A stretch of 64,000 bases of DNA. Source: Colletotrichum lupini. Lineage: Eukaryota > Ascomycota > Sordariomycetes > Glomerellales > Glomerellaceae. Both the position numbers and the translations under genes were made by a program. The DNA is taken from NCBI RefSeq assembly GCF_023278565.1, contig NC_064672.1:2852001-2916000 (forward strand), read 5' to 3'. The notes beneath the pieces are model-generated. The model ran no database searches. It saw only the letters and a program-made list of their open reading frames with translations, and was not told where the DNA came from. Numbering within the stretch: position 1 is the stretch's first letter; the number at the start of each line of letters is the position of its first letter. This document shows, piece by piece, positions 11,711-23,458 of the stretch.

Positions 11711-14255
11711 TTAGTCGTCCGTATTGTATTCCTGGTCGTCCACCAAAACCACCACCGTTAACGTTGCCGCGTATGCCTCGCGGATAGCACAAGCCATGCT
11801 GGGCAATGTTAGCAATGATTCCATAAAACTAAAGGGTCTCCAGAAACCAACCATGTCTTGCGAATATCGGCAATCACAGCACTCAGTCCCCAGTGTGAAC
11901 ACCAGGCCCGTGCCAAAACCTCGTTGTCCCTGACTCCAAAGGCCTCCACTACCAACACCTGCTCTTCGTCGATTTGATCCTGGCTGCTTGCTGTGTGGGG
12001 GCCTGCTGTCGAGCTTGTCCTCGAACTACGAGCACTTGGAGACTGTCCATACAGACCACCCCAATCCTTGATGTTCATGATCTCATCGGCCTTGACGGTT
12101 TGGAAGACGTAGTCGAAGAACAGTGGATGAGGACCCCCTGAGCACGGCCAGGCTGAGATAAAGGACACATCGTACGTGAGGCGCATAGGCCAGGACACCC
12201 CATCCACTGCGAATTGCACCGTCGCATCAAAAACCTTCGGCGCTGGCGGTGGTTCCTGGAAACGGTCCGGGACAGCCTTGAAGCTCAGTAGCTCGATTCG
12301 GACAGTATCAACAATGTCGTCTGCGTCGGGAGCCACGAGCTTGTATTCCTTAACCGGGAATACCTCAGCCGGGGGACCCAGAGGGTCAGATCGTTCGCTC
12401 ATCGACTGTACGTCTTCGGGGGTCATGCGCTGTCGTGGACGCCGAGAGCGCACGCGGGCGATTTGCGATCGGCCAAGATCGGCGGTCGGACGGGCTGGCC
12501 CGACCCAACCTGCCAATGATCTACAAGTCGGGGCAAGGACCTTTCCGACAATCGAAGCAGCTGTCCAGTAGGTGTAACTATTCCTATATTGAAACCCACA
12601 GTGAGGATGTAGGTGCGTCATCATGGCCAAGGAGTCGGTTGCCTTGTCGGGGTCAATGTCGATGAGGGTGTTCATGATGAGGAATGGAAACGTTGTCTTT
12701 GCTTGTTAGCAGGTGCGCGAGGAAACCCTTCGTTGTCAGTGAGCGGAACTTACGCCTGGCAGTACAAGACCGCTAAAGAATGCCAACGCATCGGAGCTGA
12801 TAATGTCCAAAGTTGCGTCCATGTCCCTCTGCTTCATTTTATCAAGGGTCTGGCTCAGGTTTGGCCACTTCATCATCTGAGCAAAGCGCCGTAGCATCTT
12901 GATCTGGCGCTTCTTCAGTCTGAAGCGTAGGTTGACTGTCGCAAGTTAGATCTGGCCAAGAGAGATAGGCACACGTGGACAGCTTACTATCTTCAACCGA
13001 CTTCCCATAACCCTCAACCCTTACATGTTCCCGCCAGCGTCTGGCGAGCGCAAGATCCCACTGGATGGTGGGCGGTAATTGAGGCAGTAGCTTCTCCTTG
13101 GCCCATTCCCCATGCAATCTCGAATTGATCCGTAGATCAAGTTCCATGCTGAGAACGAGTTGGTGGCAAAACTTGATATACTGCTGTTGGCTTCCGTGGC
13201 TTGGGTCGAAGATGAAGCGAGTGACAACTTGATTCTTGGGGTTCGTAAAGTCGATCCAGTCCGGACGTGACAAGACCATGATCAGATCCGTAATCTGCTT
13301 GTCGAGTCCCTTGTGCGGGCTCATCATCTTGTCGGGGTCGCGGAGGAAGCGGCGATATAAGCTTTTGTACATCCACTCTTCGTCATCGTCTTCCAACCCC
13401 GCCTCCAGCTCCTTCAGACGCTCAAAGATACGATCCAAGCCGACCTCTCGTGCCGTTGCGCCAGAGTCTCTCAAACCGATCGTTGGAGGCTTGATGCTAG
13501 CCAGACAAGCCCATTGGTTCAAGGTGATGGTGCCGGGCTGTTGACCGTAAAAGTAGGCGAAGCTCGGCTGTTCCAAGGACTCCCACGGATATATCGCTGA
13601 ACCGCCACCCTGCATACGAAGGGTCATCAATTGGGTCATGTGGTCGTGCAAATTGACGACATCCGTTTCTTCGGCATCGTTGCCGGCGGATGTGGTGTAG
13701 AGGGCGTAATAATGATCGGATGCATGGGGTACAGGACGCTTGTGGCCTTTGTGGGCCGGGGCGCCGCGGGAGACGAGTTCCATGGCATGGCCGAGGGTGA
13801 GCTCCTCTTGACTTGACATGCCGGAGGGCGGCCATTCTGTTAGTGGTCCCTGCTCGAGGATGATGCCATTTGGATGCGCGCGACCTTTTCCTTTGGCTCT
13901 TGCGGGATCAGGCCTTCTAGGTCGTCTGCGCGAACGAGGGTGGTCTGGGTGAAGATTTGGGTGGCCGTTGGGAGACTCGACTGTTCTCGAGGCCTTTGGC
14001 ATGTCTGGTAATGACTTGCGTCTCCGCGGGACTACGTCTCCATCGCTCGCCCTGCGCGATTCTGGATTCTCCTGCAATTTTTGTCAGTCAAAAAGTACCG
14101 AAATGCAGCGCGTGTGTCTGTCACGGCGCAAAGTGTTTGGGTTGTCGAACCAGTCTCCCTTTCTTTGCCAGGCTCCTGTTGCGAAAGATACTGCCCCAGA
14201 AGCTCTTCTTCTCGCTGCGGCCCTCTCGATCTCTCTCCTCTTTAACGTCGGCCAT
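11711..14255 (-). CDS. Hypothetical protein, 767 aa, five exons
   Basis: I do not recognise the family. Minus-strand exons 14255-14151, 14071-12988, 12935-12754, 12696-11852 and 11798-11711 join in frame through introns of 79, 52, 57 and 53 nt with good GT...AG ends (for example GTAAGC...ACAG and GTAAGT...AAAG). The ATG at 14255 opens a charged N-terminus (MADVKEERDREGRSEKKSFWG) followed by a basic Ser/Arg/Pro-rich disordered stretch. The middle (about 200-420) is folded-looking, with blocks such as WACLASIKPPTIGLRDSGA, LIMVLSRPDWIDFTNPKNQ and FSGLVLPGTTFPFLIMNTL. Further on come HPHCGFQYRNSYTYW and a basic Arg-rich linker. The last exon ends in CMACAIREAYAATLTVVVLV. No catalytic motif, signal peptide or convincing membrane segment was seen. 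The model is supported by frame preservation over four splices (2304 coding nt). Confidence 0.8.
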
Positions 14256-17200
14256 TGTCTCATTAACGAATTATGTGTGGGCGACCTCGAGGCCGTGTCA
14301 TGCGCTTGAGGAAGTAATTGTAAAGTGATAAACAAACAATGTTTGTTAGGTTGATTGAGGCCCGGGCGGGAATGGGCGCAAGTGAAGTCGTCAGTCTGCG
14401 TGGCTGCGCACCATGCGCGTCACGAGGAATGCGCCTGTCGCAGACAGCTTGAAGTGCTCAGCATCGACTATAGTACTATTCAGGCGTAGAGATGTTGGTG
14501 GTTAAAGATAGATTCCTTTGGCGATTAGAGCAGCAGTCGAAGCATCCTTTTTCGGAAGCGCGGCGATCTAGAGCGATTTATCAAGATCGGTATCCGTGGG
14601 AACAGGACGTCTTCGTCGGAGGTTGGGTCCGAGGTCTGTGTGGTGAATGTCTGTGAGGCAATCTGAAAGAGATCAGCGAAGCATCTCAAGTCGAGGTGCC
14701 GCAACAAGTCGAGGTGGGCGCAGCGCTATGCAAAGCTGGGAAAAAGCCGTTGTGCCCCGTAAGGTAGCTTGTTGCTCACGGTCGTCCTCGCAGCGGTCCG
14801 CCCGCAAACCACAAATTATCGGGCAAGTCAAAGTTGGGAGCAAAAAGATGGTGGTTGTCCAGTCGTGGCGCTCACTGCAGGTCGAGGTGGTGGTTCACGT
14901 GTCGCAGAAGCATGAGATGACGGAGTGAGTCCGGGCGGCGGCGGGTCTCCTTTGGTTTTTGGGTTTCTGGGTTTCGGGGACAGTGAGGGAGAGAGTGAAT
15001 GAGTGGTGGAGGGTGAGTGTGAGAGGTGTGGTGCGTGGTGAGTGAGTGCTGTGCGGTAAAGTGGTGAGTGAGTGATGCGTGTGAGAGTGAGCGAGCGGGC
15101 ACCCGGGAACGGGAGGAACCAAAGTGAGTGGACGGGGCAGTACGGCACATTGACTGATGCGATGCAACGGAGCGGCGATGGACACCAGGACACGACAGCT
15201 GCGGCGTTTTTAGATCCAATGCCATTGAATTTTTCTTTCTTTTCTTTTCCAACGCAGGGCTGCAGTTGCTCCAGTTGCTGCGGACATGTCTCGCTAGTTT
15301 TCATCTCCTGCAGGTCGCTGGTTCCTTGCTTCACATTTCTCCTCCGTGATGGGATCTACCCAAGGTAATTACCACCCTGCCTTAGTATACATTCTATCGC
15401 CCTAGAAAGATGGAAGGTACCGCGGTGGGGGAGATGTCCGTCACTGGCCGGATGGATGGTCGCGGGTCTGCAAGCCTGGTCAGGAAAGGTCAAGTAAGGG
15501 TACCTACCTGCCTACCTTCTTCCCACTTGCAACTCACTAATACCGCGCATACGGAAAGGAAGGGACGGACAGACGTTCATGTAAGTGACATTTCGCTAGA
15601 ATAGAACAACTAAGATGAAGGCAGGCAAGTGTCACGGATACCTTCCTTAGCTTCATCTTAGACGCGGGAGCAGAGGAGCGTCAACGGTGCACACCACACG
15701 CTGCCTGTCGTCCTGGTTGCTGGGTTCTTAGTGAGCCACGCCAGTCAGTCAATACCTGACTGCCTTATTACTTTTACAACCAAGATCAGGTGGCTGTGGG
15801 AAAAGTCAACCACGCAACCGCAAACGAGGTTCGTCGTGATAGGCCAAGCCGTCGCAGATGCCCGACAACTCAACAGCGAATGAGCCTGCACGTTTGACGT
15901 CGAGGAAAGGGAAACCCAGTCTCCCTTGCCGGCAAGCAAGAAATCCAAACCTGCCACGTCGTATGTCATCCCGCTCTCTCCACGCAATCTGACTCGCCTA
16001 GCACCAACTCCAGGGCCATGCGTCTGTCCGAGCTTCTTCGTCCCTCGTTTGCCTCGTTTTTTGGATGTGATTGTTCCCAAATTTCCAACAACTGCTTCTT
16101 CCTATCCGTAGTCTATTGGGTAGGCAGTACACGACACCTATCGAACAAACTGGACGCACTATCCGGATCCCGAATCCAAGGAACCCCAATCCTAGCTTTA
16201 TCCAACTATTACCGCCAACAACAAACCACTTGTTCACCTCCACCGCCGGCACTAGAGCCCACGAACCCATCTTTTACCGCCCTCGTCCATGCACGTCAAC
16301 GACCGCTTTTACCATCCGATGCCGTAACAAGAGTTCGACGCCCGTTGGACCACTCCTCGATCGAGATCGCGACCCCTCGAGATGCTTGTTGCCCAGCCGC
16401 CCAATCAACCTGTTACGTCTCTGTACCGGAACTGGCTCCTGTCTCGAACGACCCAGGCCTTTTTTCCCAACAGAACCGTTCTCAGGGTCCGCCGCCTTCG
16501 TCTCGTGAGCGAAACATTTGCCCAGAGCCAACTCTTCTTCGAAAGTCTTTACTTTATGTCGTGATACCCGGCTCCGAACCAGACTCCAGCAGACTCGGAT
16601 GGCCGCCCACCGGACCTCGACGCTGCCGCCTCCAGAAACCAATGTCCGACACTTCCGGCATCCACTCGTTCGCTTTGTCATGACCGCCCTGCGCCCTCTG
16701 CCGCAGCAGAGCAGAGAACTCTCTTTTACGTCATTGACTGGTCGCCTTTCACTCCCCGCGGCTTCTCCAACATTAACATGCCGGCTGCTAAACGCGCTGT
16801 GAATCTGACGTGGTCTAACGAACCGACGATGTTACTCCCCGCCGTTCTCGCCTGTGGACCAGTGGTCTGACATGTTCCTCAATCTAAAGGATCTTCCTGG
16901 TGTAACTCTGGATCTTGTGTTTCGACCTGTCGTCTAGATGGTGTGACAGCCGGGTCCGGGGTCTCTGGTATTCTGGAAGCCGTCTTCCTGATTCCATATT
17001 AAAGGCCTTGTATAGACCTCCAACTTACCTGTCCACATGATGGTCGCTGCATCTCGACGCTCTCGCCCGCCGCGGCATATCTTGCTCAACCCTCTCATGT
17101 CCCCGATATAGTAAGTCCTCGGCACTCCGACCTCCGGTTAAGTAGCTCCGGCCTGGCGGTGGAGAAGGCAAGCAGTCTGATAAGCAGCATCTGCTTACAA

Positions 17201-18265
17201 CTCATGGCTCACGTCCAAGTCCAGCGCCCCAATGGACCACAAAGATAGCCACGGAGACACGGAAATCCTCCATTCGAAACACGCTGTTGGACTAAGATCA
17301 GTCCAACCTTCCTGGCGCACTGAACTACGAGCCAGAGGTTATCTACAGAGTTCAACCTAAGCACTGGGCAGACTCTTGGACCCTGAACTTTCTTCAATGA
17401 TCAGAAAGCTACACCTCGACATGCCAAATTCGTGAATTCTGGTGCCCATCTTTTGAACTCACGGACTATTGCCGGCGATGCCATTTCCCTTTGCGTATGC
17501 CGTAAGCTCTTCCGGAGTCTGTTCCGCTCCGGACCCACCTAGTGACCACCTGCTATCGCGTTTATGCACTGGGCCATAGCATATCATACCAGTCGATATT
17601 GACTGAATGCGCCCAGAAAAAGATCACGGCTGGAGGCGGTAGTTTGGAGTAGTGAAGACCCCCGCCTGAGCCCCTGGGTACATGGTTATGTACTCTTCGG
17701 GGCCAGTATGTAAAGGCTGTGGTGTCCAATAGCAGTACATTCCTGCTTTAGTAGTACCGTAATTGCGCCCACGCCTTTCTCGTGTTATCATTCGTAGTGT
17801 GGCCTTAATATCTTTAGCCGAAGCGTCTGAAGGACCGAATGGCGTCTAGAGACTAAAAGAGAGAAATATTGCCTGGCTGATGCTTTTGCGGCACCAGCAG
17901 CATCCTTCTCCGTAGCTCGTCAACCGGGAAGTGTTTTGCAGCAATTGATAGCTAGCCAGTAGTATATCTATCGAAGTAAGTCATGTGACGAGGAGTCTCC
18001 TCGTCACCGCGAAGAGCACGAGTGGCTCCCTCTATTACTACTTGTCGATTCGTCGACTTGTATTGTCTAGGTTCAGACAACAAGGGGATATACTCTGTAG
18101 CCTTGGTCTGAAAGCGGACTCAGAATTCCAGGTTGATCGACTGCCAGTTCTGTCGATGTTCCGGTTTGATGGCATACATAACACGCCTTTAGACCGACAA
18201 ACCAAAAAAAGCAAAAGAGTTCACCCCCCCGGTGGCGAACGGGGGCTACATCTCTTGGTGCACAT
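14256..18265. other. Gene-poor region
   Basis: No gene is supported over about 4 kb. 14980-15090 holds imperfect GAGT/GTGA repeats. 15417-15520 has an AGGTACC/ACCTACCTGCCTACC cluster. From about 16018 to 16802 several overlapping plus-strand frames stay open (up to 221 codons, Ser/Pro/Arg-rich) with no recognisable domain; a short frame at 16780-16870 opens MPAAKRAVNLTWSNE but soon stops. These could be a decayed gene or leader RNA. Confidence 0.4.
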
Positions 18266-18353
18266 GCTGGGATTTTTAGTCGACTCGAACTCGGGACCTC
18301 TGAGCCTTCACCGATTAGGCTGTTCGTGGACTTCAACCACTCCACCACCCAGC
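18266..18353 (-). tRNA. tRNA-like relic (class II size, degraded)
   Basis: The minus strand carries an 88-nt tRNA-like unit. The ends GCTGGG...CCCAGC can pair as a six-base-pair acceptor stem. An A-box-like TGGTGGAGTGG follows the 5' stem and a B-box-like GAGTTCGAGTC (plus-strand 18282-18292) precedes the 3' end. An AGCCT...AGGCT stem sits where the anticodon arm should be, but its loop would be nine bases, and the T stem does not pair. I read it as a decayed tRNA or the head of a tRNA-derived SINE rather than a working tRNA. Confidence 0.35.
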
Positions 18354-19911
18354 CAGTTTTGACCTGACCCCCAAGGGGGCGCCTGCTGGCTGGTGACAGG
18401 AATGGGATCGAGGGGTTCTATATGGGTTTCTTTCTGTGTGTATTCCATTGTTTATTTATCTGATATCGCGAACATAGGAAGGAGTGGGGATCGGCACATG
18501 ACCTCTGGCAAGTGACGGGAGGCAGGAAGGCGGAGGCCTGGAAGGAGAGGGTCAGAGGCACGCAGGTCGCCATATACGTCGTTCGTCTTGCCTCTGGCGG
18601 GTCTTCCAGCCCGTCAGATTCCGAGGTACCTTCCTGACAATTCTGAGGGCTTTCAAGTTACGTATTTAATATACGTGGGCATGTCTTCATCATCCCTACC
18701 CACCAGGTCGTCTGCTTCTACATGGTAGGTTAGAGACAAGGCTCATCCAAACAAGTAGCTTGGGAATACAAGCTTTGGTGTGCTGAAATAAAGAAGAAAT
18801 GATTAATCTCTAAGACTTCATTGACTACCATAGTCTGCTAGACATATGGATTGCCAGACAAGAAACAGAAATATCGGCAGCTATAATTGTCACGTCACAA
18901 GACTCACTGGTTTATAGACCTCGGTTCACTTTCATTCCTCGACTCTGTCATTTCCATGGGTCAACTAGTGTTTACTCTGAACACTGTCGGCTTGACAGTG
19001 CTTGTAATGTTATTGTGATCATCGGTTCTTCCCACTTGGCGAAACTGGTAAAGTAAGACAAGACTGTCAAATTAGCAAGTGCAGATGTCAAGAGGGGCCA
19101 GGCATGCCAACGTCGACGCCATCTCCAAGCTTCGTGTGGGCTAGATCTCTTTGACTCCCGTCTTTCCAAGTGTAGCACGTCTACTTCACGTCACCAGATG
19201 AATCACTCGACGCCAAGGGGAAGCCATCTACCTTGCCTTGGGGATTAGGCATCTTGCTTAGAACCGTATACCTCCCAGGTGCGGCCAAGCGAGTGCCTCC
19301 CATTCCAAAGCCTCCGCCCCCTGCCCCGTTAGGAAGGCGCACCTTCCCACCTCTACTTCCCTCCTTCCCAGTAATGGTTGTCCAGGTGACGTACCGAACT
19401 ACTTAAGGAGTATAATCACAGTTCCCGTCACCAGCACCCACCCGGCCATTTGGCCGAGTGGTTTCGACTCTGACGCAGAGTCGTGTTATATGAAATACTC
19501 CGATGAAGCCGTGCTGGTCCGAGGGGCGCGCTGTTCGAATCCGAATAGGGGCGTGAATTATAAGGTCAGTATCCCCCCTCCCTCCCCTATTTCTTTTTTG
19601 CTTTTTCTTTGTCTCTCATGGTTAGAAATGTTTGAGGGGATTACGCCATCTGAGAGAGAAGTCGTCTCCTTCAAACCAAGGCACTGCCTGTAATGATGAG
19701 CTGTTCTGGTTGCATCATGATTTGTTTCTTTTCTGTATCTACTTCAGCATCTATCCCGTTTCGTATTACTCTGATTACCAGCCTGGAATTGAACCGTTGA
19801 TGACAAGCGTAGATGCCCTCCGTAGGAGGCCACGATGTGCTTCCCGCATCTTTGGTTTATCGCCTATCTTAGAAGCTGACGCAATTGCTTTGAAAACCGT
19901 TAGATGGCACA
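18354..19911. other. Gene-poor region downstream of SNF2 gene
   Basis: Apart from the tRNA-like relic at 19444-19555, no gene is supported here. Composition is more AT-rich than in the housekeeping blocks. No terminal inverted repeats or transposase remnants were recognised. Confidence 0.4.
19444..19555 (+). tRNA. tRNA-like relic with A and B boxes (possible SINE head)
   Basis: A perfect Ser/Leu-type A box, TGGCCGAGTGG, lies at 19451-19461 and a near-consensus B box, GTTCGAATCC, at 19533-19542. Between them GACTC-TGACGCA-GAGTC (19466-19482) forms a five-base-pair, seven-base-loop arm, but the loop lacks T33 and the D stem, T stem and acceptor stem do not close. Spacing is that of a long-variable-arm or intron-bearing tRNA. 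It is probably a mutated tRNA copy or a tRNA-derived short element. Confidence 0.4.
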
Positions 19912-22900
19912 TTATGCGTAGAAAGGTAGCGTTCGATTTACCTGTAGTTTGGCTGTCAATTGTTGACTTGTCGCAGGCTTTGAGCTCAGGAGACTCATGA
20001 GGTCACGCTTCCCGTTCTGGATATCCAAGACATACTATGACAATGGCTGTCAGTAATCTTCTTCACCAGCATTCAATATTTAACTCTGCTTACCTGTTCG
20101 ATGGAATTGCTTATCACAAATCGAATGGTTGTGACTTCTTGAGTCTGCCCTATTCTATGTATCCTCGCCAGTGCCTGCTCCTCAATAGACGGGTTCCATT
20201 GTGGTTCAAGCAGATAGGCTCTCGAAGCAGCAGTGAGCGTCAACCTACGTAGAAGATATCAGAGTTAATGACATCTTGCGTGATATTGCTACGACTTAGC
20301 GCTAGTGAATGGGCGGGACATACCCGACAGCGCCGCAACCTAAGGACAACAAAAGTACGGACGGCCCGTCCGCCTTTGAGAAGTCGTCAATGATACGACT
20401 CCTCTTGCTTAGACTTTTCTTGCCATCTATCTTGGCGCAGCAGATTCCAGCGTCGTTGAGAGCTAGTTCTGCGACATCGAGGATGGACGTCCGGTAGGAA
20501 AATACAATGCTGGACTCCGTCAGTTACGTGATCTAGGGCGAGGCAGGCCTTGATGCTACCTTTTGGTTCCCGGAACGCAGCATTTGATATCGTTGACAAG
20601 GGCTTTGATCTTGGTCGGCCATTGATCTATGGGCATGGAACCACAGAGCATGCCGCTTGGTTCTTGGGTCCAGTTAGACCCAAGGTTAGGTAAAGGCGGA
20701 CAGAAGTTGTCGATCGCTTCGGCAATGCTGCCATTCTGGACATCTTCGTCCTCCTCTCTTTCTCTTCCGGGTGTAAGTGGAGTTGACTGTCGATCTGGTG
20801 TTCTAGGCAGTAGTCTCGTGGAAGATGTAGGCTTCTGAAAACATCCCAGCTCGCAGACAAGCCTCAGCGCATTAATTTTCTCCAATGCATTACTGTAGAT
20901 ATCTTCCCCTCTGTGAGATGCCAGCGCGTTGTCGATAAACTCAATGGTCTTGATCTTGACGGCGTCGTACAAACGTTGCTCCTGGGAGCTCAGATAAAGG
21001 TGCCGCCGGTGATCCTGTCGTTCTGGTAAGGTTATCGTGTCTTGCGAACGTCTCAGCATAACGTAGCCGAGAATTTTCTTCAGCGCTGCCGGACCAGTCT
21101 CTTCCCCGCGAAGCCAGGGGTTCGTTATGTCCCTGTCAAAGGCTTTCTTGTCATCATACGGATGCAACCCAAGGAAGTGAAATAAGCTGTGGAGCTCAGA
21201 AAGTCGGTTCTGAATTGGTGTTCCGGTAACCGCCCATTTGCATTCACCTCTCAGCTCACATATGGCTTGAGCTTTTGCTCTCCTGAGGTCCTTGATCTCA
21301 TGTGCTGTGTTGATAATTCAGCCTGCAGGTTGATCACGATAACTGAGGGTACATACCTTCATCCAAGATGATTCGATGCCACTCGTGTGAGAAAATCGGA
21401 CTCTCATTGGTCTGCATATGAATTTTCCACTCCTTCGCAAGTGTCGTGTACGTCGTGAGGATGATGTCACTCGTGCTCAAATGGCACACATCTTTCAGTT
21501 GGGTTTTCGCGTGATGACGACGCCAGTTGAAGTGACCCTCAAGAAGGTGTCTAGGAAATCTGTTACTCGATCACATACACGAAGCTCTCGGTCCGTAAGA
21601 TCACGTACTTGGTTAATTCCTTTTCCCAGTTGTCGAGAACTAAAGCATAGATTGGTTAGTTCTGTTCAAGCAGGACTCTACATGTTCAATGACATACGTG
21701 AGAGAGGTACGATAATCAGGGTGCCACCAGAACCTAGCGAATTTGGTTCCTGTCTCACGGATTGCGATCCACTCTCCCAGAGCTTATCATGGGCAATCAG
21801 TGATATCATACTGAGTGTCTTGCCGAGACCCATGAAATCGGCAAGAATCCCGCCTTTGAAAGGAACAGGGGGTGTGCAACGAAACGACGAGTTGACATTG
21901 TTAATATAACTGAAAGTAAGCTTAAGGTCAATGAATCATAGAAAGTAGTCTTACGTTGTTCGCCCAAACTCGTCAACATGCTGAGACCACACGTCCCCAT
22001 TAGGCTCATGTAATCGCCAGCCACGTTCTCGTTCAAGCATAAACGTCAAGCCTTGCTTCTGGTGACTTATTTCAGTTGATATGAGCATTTCTCCATTCCG
22101 TGGTTGAGACGCATTCGTTCTCACCTTTGTAGCTCTGTCCGAAGAAGATATGAACCGCTCGTCTCACGTCGCACAGTTGTTGAAGTAACGCTCTTCAACA
22201 CGTCTATGGCCACCAGCGCCTCATCCATGTTAGCTGAGACTTCGTCCTCATCTGGAAAGACAGTTCGAAAGTCGGTCGTTCGACTTCCCGCCGTATTAGT
22301 GAAGCGTTGCGGGTTGAAGTATTCGACATCTGTTAGAGAGAAAGCTGGATCCTGTAGATAAAGCTCGGCTTCTTGCAGCGTACTACCAACTCCCTGGGCT
22401 ATTTCCCGTGATCCGTATAATGTTATCCATAGTGATATGCTATAATCATCTACAACCTCTTGCTCAGCTTGCAGCCCGAGAATATCAATGCTGATGCCTT
22501 CGCGGTGAAACAACTCAAGCAACTCACGACCGTGTGAGCCCAAAGTCGCGCGGAATTCTGGGTTTGTTGAAGAAACCAGTTGCCATTCGTTGTCTAGAAT
22601 TAGATGAACATTCGTTACTGGGGTCTTCTCAACGTCGGTCATCCATTGTGCGGTCAATGACGTGAGCTTCTTTGATTAGTCTTGGATAACCTAGGTTTCA
22701 GTGAAGCTTTATAAACATACCATTCCAAAACAAATAACTTGGTCCTCGAAATTGGGCACCTGAAGATCTTGGAATTCGCAAGCGAACCACTCAGAGTTAA
22801 CCTGCGAATATGCTTCAACAGAAAAATTGTTGGTAGGCACTGGTAGCTTCTTCCTGGTCATCTGATTCTCATCTCCCGAGGCAGAAGCTTGGTATGCAAC

Positions 22901-22975
22901 AGGAACTGACCCGGATGCTATCAAGTTCCCGTCTACTCGCCTTCGCTTTACGCCATGATGAGTATCCGACGACAT
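19912..22975 (-). CDS. SNF2-family DNA-dependent ATPase/helicase (RING-less Rad5/HLTF-like)
   Basis: Predicted nuclear SWI2/SNF2 ATPase that translocates on DNA to remodel chromatin or repair intermediates. Ten minus-strand exons: 22975-22721, 22669-22125, 22065-21955, 21909-21698, 21639-21609 (31 nt), 21559-21357, 21304-20560, 20509-20324, 20244-20094 and 20034-19912, in frame for 853 residues. Motif I is [13 protein letters not shown] (about 323-335), motif II is DEAH (451-454), TGTPIQNR is at 479-486, and motif [14 protein letters not shown] begins near 789. The N-terminal 300 residues hold no domain I can name. The loop between the helicase lobes, where Rad5/HLTF relatives carry a RING, is instead a Ser/Thr/Pro/Glu-rich linker with no Cys/His pattern. 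Exon 3 has two possible acceptors; only the upstream one (AAATAAG|TCACCAG) avoids a stop. The last exon may splice again (donor GTAAATCG after AKLQ). No internal stops, so the gene looks intact. Start-to-start distance from the divergent NLR gene is 484 bp. Confidence 0.9.
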
Positions 22976-23458
22976 TGAGGAGGTCCAGAGAGCAGTTGAT
23001 GTGATACGACTGTCTCCCAGATTGGTAGTTACGGGATGCTATGTGCCTCGAAGCGTTAGACTGGCAATTGGTGGGCGGTATCAAGGTAGATGGCTCTTAT
23101 AGGGTACTGGCACCACTGCTGAATTGAACGTTGCAGGCAGGCTAGGCTTACCGCCGCCTTACCGCTTCACATACAACAATAGGGTGTCAGCCTCGTGTGA
23201 CAACACGCTGGGCAGTGCATGCAGGATCGCTGCACATTGGAGTGGTTGGTGTCGATGCATTGGCTGATTGGCACCTAATCTATGCCAATATTCGTGACTG
23301 CATTGCGCCACTTCAACTCAGGAAACAGTGGCTTTGCAAGGCATTCGCAAACACGGTCTTAGCTATCCTACAGCAACATATTAAGTATCCAAGCGTGCCC
23401 AATTTCTAGCACAACAGCACACCGGAACTCTCGGCGCAAATGGTTTGGATAATTCAAC
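22976..23458. promoter_or_regulatory. Divergent promoter region shared by SNF2 and NLR genes
   Basis: A 483-bp gap between two head-to-head start codons (22975 on minus, 23459 on plus). No TATA box or clear binding site stands out. The spacing suggests that the two genes may be co-regulated, which is inference only. Confidence 0.45.

Noticed and set aside
16018..16802. Overlapping plus-strand frames up to 221 codons
   Set aside because: Three frames are open at once with Ser/Pro/Arg-rich, domain-free products; no splice model favours one, so not called as a gene.
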